From: Capsaspora owczarzaki ATCC 30864 | Taxonomy: Eukaryota; Opisthokonta; Filasterea | NCBI RefSeq assembly: GCF_000151315.2 | Contig: NW_011887292.1 | Location: forward strand, 2,147,181-2,211,180 | Direction of reading: 5' to 3' | DNA: 64,000 bases | Part shown: piece after piece, positions 22,501-32,600 of the stretch | How positions within the stretch are numbered: the first letter of the stretch is position 1 | How the letters are laid out: every line of letters starts with the position of its first letter | Made by a program: the position numbers and the translations under genes | Notes under the pieces: model-generated | Databases searched by the model: none | What the model saw: the letters and a program-made list of their open reading frames with translations, nothing else | What the model was told of the DNA's origin: nothing

Positions 22501-24294
22501 CGTGTCGCCCAGGTTGAACTCGAGCGGCGAGGGTGTCACGACCACATAATCTTCACCCAGCACCGCCTCTACGCCAGTGACAGTAAAGTACACGAGCGAC
22601 CCGTCGCGCGCAACCGTGGTGTTGACATAGAGCAGCACGGTCGTGCCCTCGCTCGTCACCACGAGCCTCAAGTCGGCCATGAACGATGCAGAGTTGTTTG
22701 CGACGCACGAAAAGCCGTTGCCAACAAACCCGACATCGCAGGTGCACTTGAAGGTGCCTGGCAGGTTGAGACAGCCGGCATTCGGGTCGCAGGGTGCTGC
22801 TGGAGCAGCGCACTCGTCAATGTCTGTGCATGTCACACCGTTGCCACTGTAGCCGCTGATGCAGTTGCAGAGGAAGCTTCCAGGAGCATTGGTGCACGTC
22901 GCGTTCGCATGGCAGTTGTCCAGATTCTCGGCGCACTCGTCGATGTCTGGGCAGCTCGTGCCATCGCCTGCAAGCCGGTAGCCAGAGAAGCAGCCGCAAT
23001 AGAACGACTCGGGGGTGTCGATGCAATTTTGCGAGCACCCTCCGTTGTTGGCTGCGCACTCATTGATACTCGTGCAGCCACCGACGCCACGGCCGTTGCC
23101 ATTCTGGTGGTAGCCCGATCTGCAAGAGCAGGTGTAGTTGCCAATGGTATCCGAGCAGATTTGTGCGCACAGGTTGCCGCCACCAGGAGCACACTCGTCA
23201 ATGTTGTTGCAAGTCAGTGAGAACGACGACCAAAGCTCCTGGTCTGTGCACGTTGTCGAGCTGGTACTGCCGCTCGTGGCGGCGTAGCCAGACTGGCAGC
23301 TGTAAGTGCATGTGCTGCCGTACGTCGTGGTGCAGCTGTTTGCCACAGCATTGGCTGGCGCAGGGGGGTTGGGCAAACAGCTCTTCCTGATGTTGCAGTT
23401 CGAGCCTTTCCAGCCAGGCAGGCAGCTGCGGGTGCCGTCGGTCAAGCAATTGTAGCCAGCTGTGGCTGAGTTTTCGGGAATGCACTGGGTGCAAATACCA
23501 GCACCGTTGGAGTAGTATTGGTTTGCAGCGTCGCATGTGTTGCAATCCTTGCCGAGATAGCCAGCGCTACACGTGCAGGCGCCAGTCACAGAGTTGCATG
23601 CCGTGCAAGCGGCCGGTGAGCCGACTTGGCAAAACTCGTTGCACGTTGGACCATAGTACCCAGCGTCGCAGTCGGCTCGGTAGTACACGTACACGTTGGG
23701 AACAGTGGCGCAGCCACCGCCGAGCGCACCGATGCTCATTCCGGTCCAGGAGGTAGCGCTGGTGATGGTACCATATGCATAGTTTGTTTGCATGCTGGGT
23801 ATGTTTTTCGTAACAACGCCCATGTAATTGCCATTTAACTGTCCTGCAGCATCGCTCTCCCAGCAAGAAACGGAAAAGTACACCGAGCCATCCCAGCCAG
23901 TGGCCGTGCCAGTTCGTTGATAGTTCCATCGCGGGGCGTTGGTGTTGATGATGATATCTGATACAACTGCGTTGTACGTGTTCGTAGTGCCGCTGGCACC
24001 CCACCTCACTTGAAAATTGCAATAAGGGTCGACTGTTTGTGGCAAATAAAAGGGTGATGCCAATATGAGACAAATCACGCATTTCTGGCTGGCAAAAAGG
24101 AGCATCAAGCAGCGGGTCTTACGCGCAGTCACACCCGAGCTTTCGCCTTCATCGCAAGAGAACGTTGAGATGGTAAAGTAGAGATGGCGAACTGTCCACG
24201 AGATGCGTCCTGCCACCGAAGCGGCTTGAGCTCTGGGAGGTGCGAGCGCAAGTATCGCTGTTGCGATGACCAGCGCGATGAGCACCCTCGCCAT
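19504..24294 (-). CDS. Large type I receptor: DSL-like/EGF/sushi/Calx-beta ectodomain with tyrosine-rich tail
   Basis: Exons 24294-24123 and 24032-19504; 1566 residues. The 91-bp intron happens to be in frame, but GTAAGA and ACAAACAG borders remove a cysteine-rich hydrophobic insert. Order: signal peptide (MARVLIALVIATAILALA); an N-terminal domain with few cysteines; a DSL-like motif ADCDAGYYGPTCNEFC (about 23630-23690); EGF/laminin-type units; a sushi-like module (23210-23390); four calcium-binding EGF repeats starting NIDEC, SINEC, DIDEC, DIDEC (22690-23210); about seven Calx-beta-type repeats (20040-22680); one membrane helix (about 19918-19990); and a stop-transfer KHKKEKRARE. The tail has seven tyrosines: YDTL twice six residues apart, NPIY, YDTL, YAQL, YEEF and a five-proline run. 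It is probably a cell-surface adhesion or signalling receptor read by tyrosine kinases. No catalytic domain is present. The domain calls are firm except DSL, which is a resemblance. Confidence 0.85.
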   Translation of the reverse strand: MARVLIALVIATAILALAPPRAQAASVAGRISWTVRHLYFTISTFSCDEGESSGVTARKTRCLMLLFASQKCVICLILASPFYLPQTVDPYCNFQVRWGASGTTNTYNAVVSDIIINTNAPRWNYQRTGTATGWDGSVYFSVSCWESDAAGQLNGNYMGVVTKNIPSMQTNYAYGTITSATSWTGMSIGALGGGCATVPNVYVYYRADCDAGYYGPTCNEFCQVGSPAACTACNSVTGACTCSAGYLGKDCNTCDAANQYYSNGAGICTQCIPENSATAGYNCLTDGTRSCLPGWKGSNCNIRKSCLPNPPAPANAVANSCTTTYGSTCTYSCQSGYAATSGSTSSTTCTDQELWSSFSLTCNNIDECAPGGGNLCAQICSDTIGNYTCSCRSGYHQNGNGRGVGGCTSINECAANNGGCSQNCIDTPESFYCGCFSGYRLAGDGTSCPDIDECAENLDNCHANATCTNAPGSFLCNCISGYSGNGVTCTDIDECAAPAAPCDPNAGCLNLPGTFKCTCDVGFVGNGFSCVANNSASFMADLRLVVTSEGTTVLLYVNTTVARDGSLVYFTVTGVEAVLGEDYVVVTPSPLEFNLGDTVKAIEITIIADGVAEDVEKLTVQLYDARYLSIGEHNQSTVVIDANDHTNGAVRMVPESRDLRVSITAGSYPLTVERYAAASLDQAVNVTIHRGSGVARRDALADQDFTLIIPANSNQATLNVPLPLSTTPSLDVTYTYSLAEAAMVGGGPAPALGYYASASVTVDAHDDPYGVFGLAFATARLNESSTTQILVTRSQGMFGTTVVRVRTTVLTVNQAGGVQLASASDFTPFSTLLTFTPSDSSLTVPITIVADGIPEVDEIFGVVLELVSGNGRIDPSAALEKITIPENDDARGVLSVTRISSCSEESLVVGGVLQPNNTVQVEIRRSAGLYGDISFSWSTHDGKFDDATLLSQNTALAAQPDYNAVTRQVVTMGAGVDRIQISVQLLDDAVPELDEYFYVQLDGAMGGARIDPINNFTDVCISNNDVPYGQLAFEHPSDMRLGPAGVRRWLFQQGDTMAVVVKRYYGAFHAISGLVTIVMGSDASPAEASDFVGGVVTQPVSFAEGETSKVLYWTAANDSIADADYKTFRFVLSANGASSGEEATSLLTTSSLDSQIPAVIDAKAPGQGVLGFVATDISVQEVTELVTLFVTRNGASQSAVTYTTYARAGTASVDDFDASNTNNAHTLAQSDSTQGFSLAILDDDIPEGSETFTVELQNVVGARRAWACVATVTIVASDDGNGVIAFANSTTTDTPVIASVSENSGTLRLPLLREIGLFGQVTVTFVISTDVRSHADLDPLRQLSLPPARSNLTRDIDEMPYEVVFADGQDEGFLDIPIYDTAGYQGTRVFFIRLTLVAGGARLGAQRAMAVLITDNERAPPPSDNGSTSAATVGIAVGVPAVLLLIILLIVLLLVAARRKHKKEKRAREPPMSLTGSVVGIELNPLRRSDNGTYDTLHPQDSTYDTLGGAGYDSRVDNPIYDVSVDDNNQLYDTLNGAGNRPPPPPATVPGSTYAQLDHQSPTNSAPPSIGSPAADYEEFASAAHQRKMEEAVGQM

Positions 24295-25592
24295 TGCTGT
24301 AGAGTTGTACAGTGTTGCAAACCAAAGCGCGAGAGTCGTGAGTGAGGCACGGATGCAAAAAACAAAAACGAAAAAAGCAAAAAGACAAGTTCAGAGCGTT
24401 CGATATTTTCAGTGATGCTCCTTCGCCAATGGGATCAACAGGTCTCGGTTCGTGATGATTGGCTGTTGCCTGTTTTATTTAGTTTTCGCTGCTGCGATAT
24501 CGTTTGAAAAAAAAAAATGCTTTGTTGTGATGTTTTTTTTTTTTTTTGTTGTTGTTTTTTGTTTTTGTTTTTTGTGATGGCACCTCGAGCAGAAAGTCAT
24601 CGCATCGAGCTTTCCGGCGTTGAGTGCTCCGAAAAACAAAAGAGCAATCCAAGACATTAACATTTTAGAAGCAGAGGACGTGATCCAATGCAAGGGGATG
24701 ACTCAGAAGCGGCAAGCGAGAGGGTTTTTTGGGTTGATTGTTTGCGTGTTTTTTATATTTGTATTTTTGTTAGTTTTATGTTTATTCGTTCCTTATCAGC
24801 GCTCCTCCTTGAACTGAGGTAATCCAGCGCGTTGTGATTGACGAGTTCGTTCACCACTCTCTTTCTGATGCTCTGAATGCTGCGCACTGCCATTGAGAAA
24901 CCGCCGCCAGCAACAAAAGTGGAAAAAGTGGGAAAAGTGGGAAAAGTTCCCGGTTTGACAAAACAGGGCTGACAGCTGTCGTCGGGTGTGTGATCACAAT
25001 CCACTTCTTGGTTTGCTCGGAACGACGCCCATTGATCCGCGATATCCGCAGCAGCTTGCTTTTTACGCGCTTCGTACTTGCCCGCTCAACAATCAGCCAT
25101 TCAGCGGATGGAAGCAGCGTGAACAAGGCGGAGTGGTCAACAGAGTGTGGAGTGATTTTTTTTTTTTTAATGTGTGTGTGCGTTTTTTGTTTTGTTTGTT
25201 TCGTTACTTCAACCCGCCATCTGCTTTCTGTTCTTTCCCCCGGCATGCACGTTCTTCGAGGCAATGCTTTCTCGCTTGCTCATTCACGTTCGTCGAGTTT
25301 CCAACGCACAAAACGGGGGTGGGGGAAGCAAAAAAAAACAAAAAAGCAAAAAAAAAAACTGCAAGCTTTTGACCCGCTCGCATCTCATTCACCTCCTCGT
25401 CGACTCCAATGCGTGGTGCGCAGGCATTGCGTGGTGAGATCTAGTTCACCCCCTCCTCCAAAGCGCAAGTGTGCACGAGTTCGCTTTCGCCCCTCCTTCC
25501 GAAAACCGCTGGTTGTGTTTACCTCAAAGTAGAAAAAGTTGAACAAAAAAAGGAGTGCGTCAGCCCAAAACCAACCGCATGTTTCGTTGTTG
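24295..25592. other. Gene-poor region between receptor and scaffold gap
   Basis: About 1.3 kb with no supportable gene on either strand. It contains T/G-rich and A/T homopolymer stretches (24511-24575), a short tandem GTGGGAAAA array at 24919-24950, and should hold the receptor promoter near 24300-24500. Open frames here lack conserved features. Confidence 0.55.
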
Positions 25593-25692
25593 NNNNNNNN
25601 NNNNNNNNNNNNNNNNNNNNNNNNNNNNNNNNNNNNNNNNNNNNNNNNNNNNNNNNNNNNNNNNNNNNNNNNNNNNNNNNNNNNNNNNNNNN
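25593..25692. other. Assembly gap (100 N)
   Basis: Exactly 100 consecutive N, the conventional placeholder for a scaffold join of unknown size. Sequence on the two sides may be further apart than shown. Confidence 0.99.
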
Positions 25693-25931
25693 ATCCTGCC
25701 GCTCATCCTTTCCATGATTCTTTTTCCGCATTAGATGCATTTCTACCAGTAAATTTCACACACAACACACTCCATTGTAATGAAGACCTCTCCAAAAACA
25801 AATACATTTGCCATTCTTCTTCTTCGTTCTTTTCTTTCTTGCTTTGTTCTGTGCTTTTGTCACTGTCCATCAATCGATCAGTCACTTTTGTTTTGTTCTT
25901 CCTTGGTTCACTTTGAGCAACAGCGCAAACA

Positions 25932-27649
25932 ATGATTGATCTCGGGACGGTGATGGCCGTGCTCGCTGTCCTTGCGCTCGTCGCGCTGATCGTTGTAAGG
26001 CCCGCTCGAGTTTCCATCGTCTTCAGATTTCCCCGCTCCACCACGCACCAGCCACCCGAGTTGAAGCGTTCAAGTTCTTGATCCAACATTCCAGCTCTCC
26101 TGCTAGGAGCAACAACGGTCATAGGACTCGTGGGAGAGAGAGAGAAAGAGGGAAGCGAGGCGTAGTCGTTGTTGTCGTTGTTGCCATCGGGGTCGGGTCG
26201 CCTGCCATTCACTCCCTCCACCTTCGCCCTCCCTCTGCGCTCCTCGACTTCCTCAAGTCGATTCATCATTGCGTTATTGTGCAAGTTGACGGGGGTTGCG
26301 GGTTGAGCAAATCTCGCTCGCAACAACCTCGTCCTATGTAATTCTGCCACGTCTTGCTCCCCTCCTCCTCGCTGTCAGTCTCACTCACTCATCCACTCAC
26401 TCGTACACTCTCATACACTCTCATACACTCTCATACACTCTCACTCTCACTCTTCTGATGTCAAAGCCTGAACTCACAACGCTCCCGAGGTCTTGTCCCT
26501 TGTGCAACCACTCACTGCCGCTTGTTGCTCTCGTCTGACATTGCGACCTCGTCCTGCAGCTCATCGCCGCACTCTGGTACACATCGCCAGTGCTCCATCC
26601 TCGATCTGGCACCGAGCTGTCGTTTGTCAACCCGGCGTCGGGCGGCAGGCAAGACTTCCCCTCGCTGCTGCGCGATCCCGCCACTGTGGACTTGTCCCTG
26701 ATCGTCCCTGCGTACAACGAGGAGAAGCGCATCGATCTCATGCTCGAAGACGCGCTCGGCGTGCTCGAGAAGCGACCGGCCCCGTTCAAGTACGAAGTCA
26801 TCCTCGTCGACGACGGCAGCAAGGACGGCACCACTGCCAAGGGACTCGACTATGTCCGCAAGTACGGCTCTGACAAGATCCGAGTCCTCACGTTTACTCG
26901 CAACCGCGGCAAAGGAGGCGCAATTCGAATGGTAAGGGGTTCTTAGTTTTTCTCGCTTGTTTTCAGTGAAACGCATCATACTGAAGGAGCGCACTTCCAT
27001 GTTAACAGGGCATGCTGAGCGCTCGGGGCAAGTACTTGCTCTTCGCCGACGCCGACGGAGCAACTTCGTTCAAGGACGTCGTTCGGCTCGAAGACGCGCT
27101 CAAGCAGCACGAGGCCAAGAACGAGCACGCTATGGCCATCGGATCGCGCGCTCACATGCAAGACGATGCTGTTGCAAACGTAAGACGAGCTCGCTTGAAA
27201 CACTTGCCTTTTTGTTTGTTTGTTTGTTTGTTTGTTTGTTTTCAACACAATCATCTCACACCATGATGCAACATGACAACTCTTAGCGCACCCTTCTCCG
27301 CAACATTTTGATGTACGGCTTCCACATTCTGGTGTTCTTGGTGGGCATTCGAGGCATTCGCGACACACAATGCGGTTTCAAAATGTTCACCCGCCCTGCC
27401 GCCCGAGTTCTCTTTCCAGCAATGCACGTCGAGAGATGGTGCTTTGACATTGAGCTGCTCTTCCTTGCATTGCGCCTCGGATACCCGGTGGCCGAAACTG
27501 CCGTCAACTGGCAAGAGATTGACGGCTCCAAGCTCGACCCCATTTGGAGCTCGGTGCAGATGTTCAAGGACATTCTGTTGATCCGCCTCTACTATCTTTT
27601 TGGCATCTGGCAGCTGCCACGGTCCATGGACGCCAAGAAGGTCAAGTAA
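25932..27649 (+). CDS. ALG5: ALG5, dolichyl-phosphate beta-glucosyltransferase
   Basis: Four exons: 25932-25994, 26560-26931, 27009-27179, 27287-27649; 322 residues, matching the family length. An N-terminal membrane anchor (VMAVLAVLALVALIV) precedes a GT2 fold: LSLIVPAYNEEKRIDLML, YEVILVDDGSKDGT, RNRGKGGAIRMGMLSARG, the DxD motif FADADGAT, then RDTQCGFKMFTR and ERWCFDIELLFLALRLGYPV. The enzyme moves glucose from UDP-glucose to dolichyl phosphate on the cytosolic ER face, giving the donor used by ALG6, ALG8 and ALG10. It is about 6.9 kb from ALG8 on the opposite strand. Intron 1 contains a tandem ACTCTCATAC array and intron 3 a (TTTG)n tract. The gene starts 240 bp after the scaffold gap, so its promoter may be partly missing. 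Confidence 0.95.
26405..26457. repeat. Tandem 10-bp repeat in ALG5 intron 1
   Basis: About five copies of a 10-bp unit (TACACTCTCA) running into (CACTCT)n, about 100 bp upstream of the exon 2 acceptor at 26559. It is pyrimidine rich on the sense strand. Confidence 0.9.
27209..27241. repeat. (TTTG)n in ALG5 intron 3
   Basis: About seven TTTG units on the sense strand between the 27180 donor and 27286 acceptor. Confidence 0.92.
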
Positions 27650-27854
27650 GAGGATTTTGCTCAAGCTTTTTTTTATTAATTTCTCATGTGTTGTGCGTAC
27701 GCGGGTCTGTGTCTCTGTGTCTGTGTTTTTTTTCTTGAAATTACAGCCGTGCCTGATACAATCACTTAACAGCATTTGCAGCCCCATTTATATGTAGTTG
27801 CAAAGCAGTCACTTGTTGTTGTGGTTGGAACGCAATCTCGTCGCTCTGTCTGTA

Positions 27855-29581
27855 ATGTGGCGTTGCATACGCTCGTGCTCGACGCTGCTTCACGCTGCTC
27901 TTGAGCGACCGCAGTCTGCCCTTGCGCTCCATTCCACTTGTGGAGCTGTCTGTCGCACCAGCAGCCCAACAGCAACAAGAAGAGCAACAGTCGCAGCCAC
28001 GCGATCGCTCAGCGTATCTGCACTGGCCTCCTCTGCTGCTGCTCCAACTCCAGCTCCTGCCACCCCGCCACGAGCCATGCACCCGTCGTTCGCAACCATC
28101 CCGGGCATTCCCTCGACGCTCCTGCACCACTTGACTTTGATCGCGCCTGGGACTCTGACCAGCACTGACGAGAGCAGCAAGCCCGTCATCGTCCCTCTCT
28201 CACACACGTCCGCTGCCGCTGCCGGTCGTCGCCGGATTCTGCGCATCTCGGGCCCAGAGGCTGCCGATGTGGTGCAGAATCTCACCGCGAATGACATAAC
28301 AATCACACCGCATCCAGTCGTGTTCACGGCCATGCTGAATCACCTCGGACGCGTTCTGGCAGACGCATTCGTGTTTACGTTTCCGCCAGCAACCAAGGCA
28401 AATTCAATCACGAGCGAGACAGAATTCCTGCTGGACGTCGATCAGGAAACGTCTGTGCAGCTCATTGAAGCCCTGCAGCCTTTCGTCCGGTTGGCAGATG
28501 TGGATCTCGACACCAATGTTGCCGAGTGGCAGCTCGTGCAAGTCTTTACGCCTCCAGCATGGAGTGCCTCGCAGACGATCGATTGGCTGCACCAAGTGCA
28601 AAACACTACTAGTTCTGATGCCAGTGCCAAGGCTCGTGCGCACGTGCTCGGCGGCTGGGATCCTCGTCTCGTTCGCCCGCAAAATTACCTCGACACCCAG
28701 ATCGATCAGGTGGGCAGCAGTATGGGCCTGCGGCTGCTGCTCAGCGCGTCGCATCCTCTCGTTGCGGATTCGGCTCGCTGGGCAACGCTTGGACGGCTGG
28801 GATCTCTCGGCGAGTACGACGATCGTCGCTATGCTCTGGGTCTGGCCGAGGGCGTGTCCGGCTTTCGATTTGCCACCAGCTTCCCGCTCGAATCTAATTT
28901 TGAGCGACTGAACGGAGGTGGGTCGTTCGTATTGCTGTAGCTGTTGACAAAAACAGTGCTGGATCGCGAAGGGGAAAAAAGGAGAGAGATTTTGATTGTT
29001 TCGTTTCCTCGACTCCAAATGTAAACTCGTGCTCCTCGTCACTGACTCTGTTCCCATCAGTGCATTTCAACAAGGGCTGCTACCTTGGACAGGAACTCAC
29101 CCATCGCTCGCATTCTCGAGGAGTTACGCGAAAGCGGATTCTGCCGTTTGTCACCTCAACGTAAAGTGTTTGTGCAGTATTTCCCCGCCCCCCTTCGATC
29201 ATTGTTTCTTGATTGTTGTGGTGTCTATTCTTTTGTGTATCCAAGCTGCTGCTGTGCTTTGTCGACTCATCGACGTTTTCCCTTTCGTTGCGTGCAAACA
29301 ACAGCGGTGCTCCACTCCCTAGCGATGTGGTTGGAGCTGATCTGCTTGGTCCAGATTCGAGCAAAAGCATTGGCGTCGTCAGATCAATACATCATGGCAA
29401 GGGGCTCGCCTTGCTGCGCCTCGATTCGGTCATTCCAAGCAACGTGGATGAAGTTTGCGGCACAGTGTTGCCCTCCCTTCGCATTGCGTCGCATCCCGAT
29501 ATTTCCGTCCAACCGTTTCTTCCTGCCTGGTGGCCGTGGCGTGCAGCGCGAGGAGGAGATGGAAGCGTTGATTCATCGTGA
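27855..29581 (+). CDS. IBA57: IBA57-like mitochondrial Fe-S cluster assembly protein (GcvT/YgfZ family)
   Basis: Exons 27855-28917, 29061-29160, 29305-29581; 479 residues. The N-terminus ([19 protein letters not shown]) is basic and hydroxylated, like a mitochondrial transit peptide; an in-frame ATG at 27798 is an alternative. The body begins with [20 protein letters not shown] and [18 protein letters not shown], as in the tetrahydrofolate-binding fold. The second exon gives the family signature [19 protein letters not shown], with the conserved cysteine, followed by RKRILPF. IBA57 works with ISCA1 and ISCA2 in forming 4Fe-4S clusters in mitochondria. The C-terminal exon contains the expected barrel region ([19 protein letters not shown]). 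The protein is longer than human IBA57 (356), from the N-terminal Ala/Thr-rich stretch and extra loops. Confidence 0.9.
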
Positions 29582-29654
29582 GCTCTGATGTTCATAAAAA
29601 CAAATGTATAATTCAAACAAGAAAAACCACACTGTCTGCATGGGGTTGGCCGGG

Positions 29655-32600
29655 CTACTCTTCAAATTCAAAAGAAGCAACGACCGGTTTGTGATCAGAA
29701 ACGGTGAGATCGAGCACCTGTGATCAAACGTTGCAAAGGCGACAGCAAAAGTGAGCACATCCACAAACAAGGTGTCGATGGTTTTGTTGTTGTTTTTGTT
29801 GTCGGTCCGCCGTCATGCGTACCGAAATAGACTTGCAAGTCACGTCGCGCGAATGCAGTAGCCAGTCAAACCGTTGGGTCGGGTTGCGCGAGTGAAAAGT
29901 GTAGCCCTGAGCCTGCTCGAGTTCCGGCCAGCTGTCCACGAGCCCTCGGCTCTGCGCCAACTCCGCCTCTGGCCCTCCTGGCACGCTATTCAAGTCGCCA
30001 AACACCACTACACGTCGAATTTCAGGAGGCTGGGCAGAATCGGGGAGGGGAATGCTGGACACTGCCGAAATGATGGCATCGAGCTGAGCAATGCGAGTTT
30101 CATGGTCTCGCTCAGCGTGATGCAAGTGCGTCGTGACGAGTGTCACGGGTTTGGTGGTGCCCGGTATTGAGAGGGCGGCCCAGATCATGCCACGCCTTGA
30201 CTGCTGCGAGACGCCACTGGGTAAGGCGACACGACCGCTGGCGATGAACGGGAACTTGCTCAGCAAGATATCGCCACCAGAGGTGTCATAGGTGGGGTTG
30301 TAGGTCACGTACGGCATATCCAAGCGCGCGGATAGCCAGGCCAACATGTCAATGCCTCCAGCCATCAGCAAACCGCGCGAAAACTCTTGGCACCCCAGAA
30401 CGTCGACATCTTCGGCCAGCAGTGCAGTGACTATGCCGTCCAGCTGCACCTGGTAGTTGGCGGAAATACCCATATGTGTGTTGAGCGAGGCCACTCGAAG
30501 GATTCGGGACTGGAGCAGCGAGGCAGACGGGCGCGCAAATTGCTCGTCGTTGTGGTTGTGCACCGTGTTGCCGTGCTGATCAAGATGTTGTTGGAGGCCA
30601 AAGGATTGCGTGCCCGCCTGCGTTTGCAACAGGAAGAGCATCAGTGTGGTGAGCGTGACCAAGCTGATGAAATGCAGCGGCAGTCGTTGCACGCCAGACA
30701 AGGCCGACGGCGTGAGGAGCGATCCAGAGGTTTGCACGCGCTTGCACGCGTAAAAGGCACACACAATGATCGCTACTGCCGCGAGACGGACATGGACTTC
30801 CGTGAAGACCGAGTTGATGCTGCTCGTCATATGCGCGACACACGTCAGGATTGTCAAAGTCAGGACGGCCATAGCCATGCATGAAGCTGCCCGCAATGAC
30901 GCAACCATCGGCTGGGAGGACGATCCAACGTTGCAGCACAGGAAGGAGATACCAGACGTCAAACGACCAAGCCATGACTGGGTTGAATTCAGGCTGGCCG
31001 TCAACGACTCGCCGATGGTGATTGAAAGGACCCCGTGCGACAAGGACGCCTGTCGGCCTCCATACATGGACGTGGCCATGGGCTGTGAGGCGCGCGACAT
31101 TGAGTTGGCTTGGAAGGGCGAGTTGGAGGACATGAACGGAGAGTTTGAGAACAACGGCGACGGCGATGGCGTGGACGACGCAGACGATGCCAGGCTTGGC
31201 GACATGTACTGCCTACCACCGCGCTGCGACGGTTGTCGGACTGTTGGCGTGGCCGAGGTGAGCGACACATCGCCCGTTGCCAAATGGAGAGGGATCTTCA
31301 CCGACGGCACGAAAAAGTTCTTGCCAAACGCGAACGGCATCAAGAACAGGCAAGAGATGGCGGCTTGTGCAGCCAATAGAAGCAAAATCACGGCAGCGGA
31401 CGACGAGCCGGTGGTGGGAGCTTCCGAAAGCAACGGAACGGAAGAAGACGAGCCCGTGGTTGCAAGCTCTTCCCCGCCTGGTATCTGTCTGAGAACCAGC
31501 CGTTCCAGGACTGGTGCGTACAACAGCACTTCTGGGGTGAGTTCGTCAAGGGTCCCTTCGAAAAAGCTGACCGTTCGGGGCAAGGCCTCGAACGCCATAA
31601 GCGACAGCAGCCAGGTGAAAACGGCAGCCGCAAGTGGTACCAATACAGACGCGCGCGCCCATGCCACGCTCTCGACGCGTCGAAACGACATGCGTCGCAG
31701 GAAGGTGATCGAGAGCGCAAGACCGGCCGCCGCTTGCAGCACCAGAATGGACATTGTAGCGCGGTTGCCCAGTCCGGTAGTGGTCGCAATCCATCCTTGC
31801 GACATGGTGCAAGAACTGGAAATGAACAAGAACGAGCCAAGCGCAGCGCCAATCCATGGTGCGCCGGAGCTGGTGACACCAGTCGAGTTTGCGGCAATAG
31901 CGGAGGCTATCGCGTTGCCTGCTGCACCGTTGTCGTCATTGGCTGCATCCCCACTTGCCAGTAATCGAGCACTCGTGGCTGCAGTTATTGTAGACCCAGC
32001 CATCGGCAGGCTGCTAGAGCTGGAGTCTGTCCCGCTCGAAGGTGAGGAATCATCGGTTCTGCCAACATGCTCCCCGCTTGGAAATCCGACGGCTGACGAC
32101 CGCCCAGACGCACTGCCAACCGGATCATACATGGCTGCATTGTAAGTCTGAGGGGTGGGCATGATGGCTATCGCGCCTGGTCGAACAGGCAAGCCATGCG
32201 ATACGACGGGCGCATAGTGTAATCGCGAGTGTTGGTGTGGTTGTTGTTGCTGGTGTTCTTGTTGTTGTTGTTGTTGTTGTTGTAGTTGCTGCTGCTGCTG
32301 CTGCTGCTGCTGTTGATGTGCCCGCGAACTTGCATCGCCTGACTGGTGGTAGGGATGCTGCTGTTGGTGGGGATGGAGTAATGGTTGCTGAATGTGTGAT
32401 GACGGATGGCGCTGATGGGGCGTTGCCAGCGCTGTGGGCACGACCACACGACGCTCGGTCAATCGCATTACGCGATACTCGTCCACCGATTTGCACACAT
32501 AAAAGTACACTGCACACAGCACGACCACCATTGCAGTCCCGAGAAATCGAGAGACGTGTGACAAATCGAGCGAGTAGAAGGCGCTCCGAATCCAAACGTC

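Noticed and set aside
21088-23220. 710-residue plus-strand frame opposite the receptor
   Set aside because: Antisense shadow of a GC-biased coding exon; its Arg/His/Val-rich composition fits that, and the minus strand has clear domains.
24034-24122. Cysteine-rich hydrophobic segment near the receptor N-terminus as coding sequence
   Set aside because: The frame is open, but GTAAGA and ACAAACAG borders, a T-rich 3' part and restored domain continuity show an in-frame intron.
24851-25592. Small gene near the scaffold gap
   Set aside because: Frames on both strands are low complexity or lack any conserved motif or splice-consistent partner.
27211-27240. (TTTG)n, T runs and A runs as retrotransposon tails
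   Set aside because: No target-site duplication, reverse transcriptase or element body was found next to any of them; simple repeat growth explains them.
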